From Neoscytalidium dimidiatum (taxonomy: Eukaryota > Ascomycota > Dothideomycetes > Botryosphaeriales > Botryosphaeriaceae), in assembly GCA_037367355.1 (NCBI GenBank), contig CM074696.1, positions 744,001 through 808,000 on the forward strand: 64,000 nt of DNA, given 5' to 3'. The translations under genes were made by a program, and so were the position numbers. This document shows positions 58,536 through 64,000 of this stretch, in pieces. How positions within the stretch are numbered: position 1 is the first letter of the stretch; each line of letters opens with the position of its first letter. The notes beneath the pieces were generated by a model. The model did not search any database, was not told where the DNA came from, and was given only the letters and a program-made list of their open reading frames with translations.

Positions 58536-61500
58536 CTATTCCTTCTGACCTGATCCCAACATCCCGTCCTCCTTCACCCCTTCATGTACACTGGCCCTCG
58601 CCTTCTCATTCACCGTCCCTGCCATTCTGCCCGTCCTATTCTTCGGCCTCCTCGCGATTACTCTCATTGCGGCTTCCTTCCTGTCCAAATCCTCCCAATT
58701 AGCAATCCCGCGCAACTCGAACGCAACCTCCTTCTCCCTCAGCCCCATCGCCGTCAGCCCCTTCAACGCCCACTTCAAGATCCTCTTCACCTTGCGCTCT
58801 CCCCAAGCATTGATCGGGTCGCGGTCAAGCTCATCCAACGCAGTCTGGTAAACGATACGCATGAGCGGCAGCGACGGCGTCAAGCGCCTGCCCCGCAGCA
58901 CCAAACGCGCGCCCGCATCATCGGCCGCAGCCTCGCTCGGCAGAGGAACCGAGATCTCATCGACGCCTTTCGCCAAAGCGGGGGGTGGCCTCTTCTCCTC
59001 CACGCGAGGGCGAGCCTCCAGCGGCTGCGCGTGCTCGACGCCCTTGCACCACTTGCCCACGAGCTGGAGGCCGGCGTGCGCGCCGCGGCTCTCCGCGACG
59101 CCCTGCAAGATCTGCGCGAAGTCCTCTTCACGGACGGAATTCTCGAGCAAGCGCGGCCCGCGGTGCACGAGCAGGCGGGAGCAGAAGTCCTGCCATTCGG
59201 GCCCCACGGATATCAGGACGCACAGGATCCCGTGGAAGCGGTCGTACCGCTCCCTGTTCCCCTCGCCGAACCGGGCGCGCAGGAGGCGCCGCAGGATCGA
59301 GGCGGCCATCGTGAGTGGATGGTTCTCGTCGACCGCTTCTCCGCGCTCGGAGACGCGGGCTTGGAGGATGAGGAGGCGTTTCACGAGCATGGCGCTGGTG
59401 TTGGCGACCCAGCCCTCCTCGCTGCTCATCGCCAGGGTACGGACGACCTTCTCGACGACGTCCCACTTATCGCTGCGCATCTGATTGTCGAGGAGGGTTT
59501 GAGTCATTTCGAGCGTCATGGTACCGGCGCGCGTGCGGATGGAGATGACATCGTGGAGAAGGTGTTGGTCGTTGGCTGCAACGGCGTAGTCAATGACGGC
59601 GGCAGCGATGGCGTCGTGAGAATAGAGGTCTTGTGGGATGAGAGGCCCTTCGAAGTCGTCGGTATATAGCAGATGTCTGGCGAAGTCGTAGGCCTTGGTT
59701 TGGGTTGCCAACTTCAGGATACCAGCCAAGAGCGTAGGCGGTATGTGTGGGAAATAGGTAGGGTAAGTGTGGGCAGGTATGTTGCTTGAAAAAGATCCCG
59801 TCATGTCTGGTGTGTTTTCCGAACTGCTTTTCAATTTCTGGAAGAAATTTTGTATCGAAAGCGTCTTGTTCTCGTCTGTGACTGCTTGCAATCGGGTTAT
59901 CACGCGGGCTGCAGCCTCGATATTGCCGTTTTTGACGTGGATTCTTAGCGCTTGGTGTAGAACGCCCAATGAGATAGCCGATGGGTCCAAGACGTACGAC
60001 GGTGAGCCTGGACAGTCCTTACGCTCATGTGGAGCATTGGAGAATTCGTGTTCCTGGCCGTATCTGGAAGAGAAATATGCAATCTTTTCTAACCAGCGGC
60101 CCTCGGTGTTGGGATCAATGCCACCACTCTCCAGGAAACGTACCATGACTGACTCCCAGGAAGCCGTCCCGAGGCCAAGGTTATCACGGTGGAGAAAGTC
60201 TTTGAGAATAATGACATCTTTATAGGCTTGCAAGACCGGGTCGCCCCGGCTGCCAACGCCCATGCTGATCCTGATAAGTAACCGGTCTATGTAAGCTGCG
60301 ACCACTTCACTGCTGATTGTTCTTTCAACGATGAAGCGGTCGGGAGAGTTAGCTTGCGTGCCCCGAGCTCTCGCAAATGACCAAAGATCAGACCAGGTCA
60401 TGTTGCGGAAAGACGAACCCGCCTGATCTTGCAGGATGTTCCTCCAGTGGATAATCGACCATCTTGAAAAACGACCCTTATAAGAAGCGAGCCTTTTTAG
60501 CACTTCTGCACCATCAATGGCCCAACCTCCGTGAAGACAAGACCAAAGCACGAGCTCAAGCCAGACTTCTGATCCGAGCTCAGGTGTACGGACTTTGTAT
60601 CTTGAGCCCGGAATTTCCTGGCCAAGGAAGTTATACTGGGCCTGTCGTTTGTTGGATGCTACAGCTGCCATCTCTTGCGCCCTCCAGGCGGCGTCAGAAA
60701 GAGCTGTCAAAATTCTCGAGGACAAGAGATACAGCGTTGGTGGCTGTTGGATGGAGAAGGCATCCTTTGGCGCTTCGTAATGGTATATCGATTCGGGAAT
60801 TATGCCAGTATGATGGAGGAAGGCCAGCAGTTCCAGGACATGGGCCATGATCATTTCCTTATCCTGCACATGCTCCCCGACAGCACTTAGAATCATGTTT
60901 CCCAAACTCCTCCATATCACGCCAAGCGCTCCGTTCCGGTAGTATACACCCTCGTCTCCATGGTCTTGAAAATGGCTCAATTGGTCCAGCGTTCGTTGAA
61001 AAGGTAGGCCTTCGCCTGCCCTCTGTGCTGTTATGGGCTCATTCGTAACTTCCGCCATGGAATTGGAATAGCCAATCCATTGGACCGTATCGGTCGTCAC
61101 AATATCCTCTAGTCGGCCTTTTTCCGGAATGGGCATCTCCACTATGGTTTTCACAATCCACATCACAGCATCCCATCTCCCTTGCTCCAAAGCAAGAAAG
61201 CTCAGAATATCCGCGCTGGGGTGTGATCGAGTACGCGCAAGGTACCATGAGATGTCCTTGGCATGCTCGATCTTCTTCTCGCCTATGTTCGGTGGCGCAG
61301 GTGCACTAGCGGGGGTTGCGCTGAGATGCGGCGGAAGGAAATGCTCGAGGCGATCGACCCAGGCTTTCGCGCTGTCTGCCTTGTCGGCACCAGGGGTACG
61401 GAGCCTGGTGGGCCGAGAACGATGCGATTGAGGTGCGGCGGAAGGATTATCATGGTGGATATTTGGCGGCTGGGCGCGTCTTTGTTTCGTTTTTGAGAAA

Positions 61501-61631
61501 TGCCGACGCGGAGGTCGCGCTGAGGCGGCGACAGCTGGAGCCAGCCATGCTGCTATGGTCAAGGGTCCTGGGGAAGTTGCGCTGGCCTGTCGAAAAGTTC
61601 GACTAAGTACATTCTGAAAGCTCGTGTGCAT
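58536..61631 (-). CDS. uncharacterised mitochondrial protein, helical-repeat type
   Basis: 1031 aa in one exon. The N-terminus (MHTSFQNVLSRTFRQASAT, then PPRRHFSK) is rich in Arg/Ser/Ala with no acidic residue in the first 40. RRHFS looks like a presequence cleavage site, so I infer mitochondrial import. The body is mostly helical with amphipathic stretches such as ADILSFLALEQGRWDAVMWIVKT, LLHDVISIRTRAGTMTLEMTQTLL and WVANTSAMLVKRLLILQ. Their spacing suggests degenerate PPR- or TPR-like repeats, but no clear 35-residue register is visible. The family may lie near fungal mitochondrial mRNA or complex-assembly factors (Aep/Cia84-type); I cannot confirm this. The C-terminus is basic. Confidence 0.72.
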   Translation of the reverse strand: MHTSFQNVLSRTFRQASATSPGPLTIAAWLAPAVAASARPPRRHFSKTKQRRAQPPNIHHDNPSAAPQSHRSRPTRLRTPGADKADSAKAWVDRLEHFLPPHLSATPASAPAPPNIGEKKIEHAKDISWYLARTRSHPSADILSFLALEQGRWDAVMWIVKTIVEMPIPEKGRLEDIVTTDTVQWIGYSNSMAEVTNEPITAQRAGEGLPFQRTLDQLSHFQDHGDEGVYYRNGALGVIWRSLGNMILSAVGEHVQDKEMIMAHVLELLAFLHHTGIIPESIYHYEAPKDAFSIQQPPTLYLLSSRILTALSDAAWRAQEMAAVASNKRQAQYNFLGQEIPGSRYKVRTPELGSEVWLELVLWSCLHGGWAIDGAEVLKRLASYKGRFSRWSIIHWRNILQDQAGSSFRNMTWSDLWSFARARGTQANSPDRFIVERTISSEVVAAYIDRLLIRISMGVGSRGDPVLQAYKDVIILKDFLHRDNLGLGTASWESVMVRFLESGGIDPNTEGRWLEKIAYFSSRYGQEHEFSNAPHERKDCPGSPSYVLDPSAISLGVLHQALRIHVKNGNIEAAARVITRLQAVTDENKTLSIQNFFQKLKSSSENTPDMTGSFSSNIPAHTYPTYFPHIPPTLLAGILKLATQTKAYDFARHLLYTDDFEGPLIPQDLYSHDAIAAAVIDYAVAANDQHLLHDVISIRTRAGTMTLEMTQTLLDNQMRSDKWDVVEKVVRTLAMSSEEGWVANTSAMLVKRLLILQARVSERGEAVDENHPLTMAASILRRLLRARFGEGNRERYDRFHGILCVLISVGPEWQDFCSRLLVHRGPRLLENSVREEDFAQILQGVAESRGAHAGLQLVGKWCKGVEHAQPLEARPRVEEKRPPPALAKGVDEISVPLPSEAAADDAGARLVLRGRRLTPSLPLMRIVYQTALDELDRDPINAWGERKVKRILKWALKGLTAMGLREKEVAFELRGIANWEDLDRKEAAMRVIARRPKNRTGRMAGTVNEKARASVHEGVKEDGMLGSGQKE

Positions 61632-62450
61632 CGAATGCTGTGAAGGAGGGCGGGAGGTGTGCGGACATTGAAGCGCAGATGAGTTGCGGCGAGTCGAGGA
61701 AAAAGTCGGCCATGACGTCTCGACTCGCTCGCAACGCTTAGTTGTTGCCGCTCGCGTGCGCCAGCAATACCCTGGACAAGCGGAAAGGGAGCGAGTCGAA
61801 AAAACACCCCGCGGATATCACTTGTCAACCGTTGCAGTCTCTATGTTATGTGTGTATATCTGCAGTTTTGATTGACGTACTATATCGGTTTGCAACGAAT
61901 GCTCGAATGCCGCAATGCGTTGGCATCATTGCCTGCCGGGCGGCGTGGAAATGATTCAGAATTTTGCAGGATTTCAGGCAGCGGTCGGTGCAATCCGCGC
62001 TCTAAGTGGAGTTTCTCTTGCGGAGAATAACTAGTTGCACCTCAAATCGGGAGTGAGCAGGCAGACGCAGAGCGCTGGGGGCACAGGGAAGGCATGCGGC
62101 CACGACTAACACGCGGAGGACCCTTGGTCCTGGCTGGCAGGTAGGCAGGCAGGCCGGCCGGGCGCGTCTCCCGGGCAGAGGAGCCTAAAGCTCGCGCAAA
62201 CAACCTCACCCACCTCTTTCTCTTTCTGCGCCAACTTCTCCCACAACTTTCGTCCTCCATTTTTGCGAGAGCTGAAGACTCTTCGCTCGAATTTGAGACA
62301 TTCTGCCCTTTGTTCAGGTAATTATTTGCCCCAGACACGCCGCATCGAACCACTCCCCAAGCTGTATCGACGACCTGCTTATTTCAACCACGCCGGCCCT
62401 TCTCTGACTAGCAATACATCGTAGTGACGTACCGAGTTCCCGCCGCAACA
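61632..62450. other. divergent upstream region
   Basis: About 0.8 kb shared by the 1031-aa gene (minus) and the zinc-finger gene (plus). No gene inside. Confidence 0.6.
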
Positions 62451-63845
62451 ATGCCTACTGGATATCGCATCGGTAAGCCTACTGCTTGACTTCCTTTTCT
62501 TTCCGCAACCCCCCAAAATCATATATCGTCGCACAACTGCTCTGCGACGTCACCTGTCAATCTCCGACCCCGCCGCTGCGAGCTCCCTGCCAACTTGGCC
62601 TGGAGCGCTTTGCTAGTGCGAGCATTGCCTTACATCTCACGCGCTTTCACTTTCTAAGCTCTGTGGACACTTGACTTCTTTATCGCTGGTTTTATTCTGG
62701 TGTCCCAATTTCCCCAGCATGCTCTTCACATGACCTGGCCTATCTGACGAATTGCACAGAAGTGTCGCCCAACAAGCGCGCTGGCTGCAAGAGCACCGAA
62801 TGCTCAAAGGCCGGTATCAAGATCCAGAAGGGCGAGGTTCGCTTCGCTAGTTTGGTCACATTCCAGGACAAGACCTCCTGGGCCTATAGGCACTGGTATG
62901 CCTTCTCAGAATTCATACAGCTCAGATGGACTGACCCTATTAGGGGCTGTGTCACTCCTCAGGTCATCAAGAACGTCAACGACTACATTAATGGCGACTT
63001 GGAGATGATCGATGGCTTTGACGAGATTCCCGAGGAGTTCCAAGACAAGGTTCGCAGGGCTCTGGAGCAGGGCCACGTTGACGACGAAGACTGGAAAGGC
63101 GTAAGTGCAAGCAGACCTTGCCTCATAAGCGAAACAGAAAATTTGGCACTAAATCATGCTCAGGATGTCGAGAAGAACCGCCCTGGTGCCGGCCGTGGCA
63201 CTCGTCTTAACAAGACCGATAAGAAGAAGTTGGGCATCCAGGAGGTAAGAATCTGTCCAACATTTGCTTCAACCTTCAGTCTTGAATGGCCACGATAAGC
63301 TTTCTCATACTGACCCATGCAGGATGATGAGGACGCTAGCAAGAAGACTAAGAAGCGCTCTCGTAGTGAGGAGGAAGAGGACCCTCCAGCTCCGAAGAAG
63401 TCTAAGGGTAAGAAGGGAGCCAAAGCCAAGGAGGAAGAACCAATTACTCCCGAAGAGGAGGATGTCCCCGCTCCGAAGAAGGCCAAGAGCAAGAAGACGA
63501 AGGCCGCCAAAGCTGAGGTGGAAGAAGAACCCAAAGAGGCGCCTGTCAAGCCTAAGAAGAAGTCATCCAAGAAAGCCGCTGTTCAGGGCGCTGATGATGA
63601 GGACGAGCCGAAGTCTATCCGCAAGAGCAAGAAGCCCAAGGCCAAGACTGCTCCTGCGGTTGAGGAGAATGGCGCTGCTGACCAGGCTCCCGAAGACGTT
63701 CCTGAGCAACCTGTTGAGGAGGCTGCTGAGGAGGCCCCCAAGCCGAAGAAGAAGGGACCTCAGAAGCGGTAAGTCTGCTCCCTTCCAAGGTGAGAGCTTT
63801 ATGAGTGTACTGACTCCTTCCAGTAGTAGGAAGCCTAAGGCTTAA
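62451..63845 (+). CDS. PARP-type zinc-finger protein with Lys/Glu-rich tail
   Basis: Exons 62451-62472, 62760-62895, 62944-63100, 63164-63244, 63323-63768 and 63824-63845, giving 287 aa. The spliced N-terminus MPTGYRIEVSPNKRAGCK holds a PARP-type zinc finger with likely ligands C17, C22, H52 and C55 (the last pair in RHWGCVTP). Such fingers bind DNA ends and nicks. The segment after it (VNDYINGDLEMIDGFDEIPEEFQDKVRRALEQG) follows the usual PARP-finger continuation. No catalytic domain is present: the rest is a charged, repetitive Lys/Glu/Pro/Ala tail (PAPKKSKGKKGAK, EEDVPAPKKAKSKK) with many nuclear-localisation-like stretches. The first intron is 287 nt. Predicted nuclear DNA-break or chromatin-binding protein; partner unknown. 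Confidence 0.88.
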
Positions 63846-64000
63846 ATGATTAACCCTCCATTCGAACTTTCAGTAACATGAGCTGGACGCACCGTCTCGA
63901 AATACATGTACGCTGGCATTCAGTATATGCATGTAAGGATGGCTGATTCAACTCTCGACCCTCAAAATGCTCTTCTTCCCTTAAATGCTCGGCGCAACGG
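63846..64000. other. right edge, 3' flank
   Basis: Short 3' flank of the zinc-finger gene. Nothing further is supported. Confidence 0.6.

Overview
The window is nuclear DNA of a filamentous ascomycete (Pezizomycotina; a Dothideomycete is my guess from overall style, not shown). The signs are mostly short GT-AG introns with CTAAC/CTGAC branch sites, GC-rich coding exons, long GC-rich spacers full of A-tracts, and families such as NCA2, SCH9, RSC7/NPL6 and a HeLo-domain protein. I rebuilt exon structures by hand. Every multi-exon model below closes in frame with plausible splice sites.

Layout, left to right. 0.9-8.2 kb: NCA2 (mitochondrial, minus) and a TBC Rab-GAP (minus). 10.1-16.8 kb: a UBE2L3-like E2 (minus), profilin (plus) and a HeLo-pseudokinase (minus). 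18.4-25.4 kb: a peroxisomal hot-dog enoyl-CoA hydratase ending in SKL (minus) and the C2-AGC kinase SCH9 (minus). 26.9-32.5 kb: RSC7/NPL6 (plus) and a seven-transmembrane receptor-like protein (plus). 35.4-36.8 kb: a CLG1-like cyclin (minus). It is followed by about 8.3 kb in which I find no gene. 45.1-54.1 kb is a dense block: RPL7 with an intronic box C/D snoRNA (minus), SNF8/VPS22 (plus), eIF3c/NIP1 (minus), RRP3 (minus) and SSF1 (plus). 54.9-56.7 kb holds a frameshifted relic of a fungal multi-TM family. 57.1-63.8 kb: a small CHZ-like protein (minus), a 1031-aa orphan with a mitochondrial presequence (minus) and a PARP-type zinc-finger protein (plus).

How the genes relate. Four of the five protein genes at 45-54 kb serve ribosome assembly or translation, and the snoRNA would modify 25S rRNA, so this block is functionally coherent. 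RRP3 and SSF1 share a 150-bp divergent promoter. SCH9 (nutrient kinase), the cyclin, the E2 and the Rab-GAP are ordinary housekeeping or signalling genes with no sign of operon-like organisation. No transposon, CRISPR array or secondary-metabolite cluster was seen, and I could not support any tRNA.

The most notable items are the HeLo-pseudokinase, whose layout parallels the animal necroptosis effector MLKL, and the snoRNA in RPL7 intron 2, a gene that also hosts C/D snoRNAs in budding yeast.
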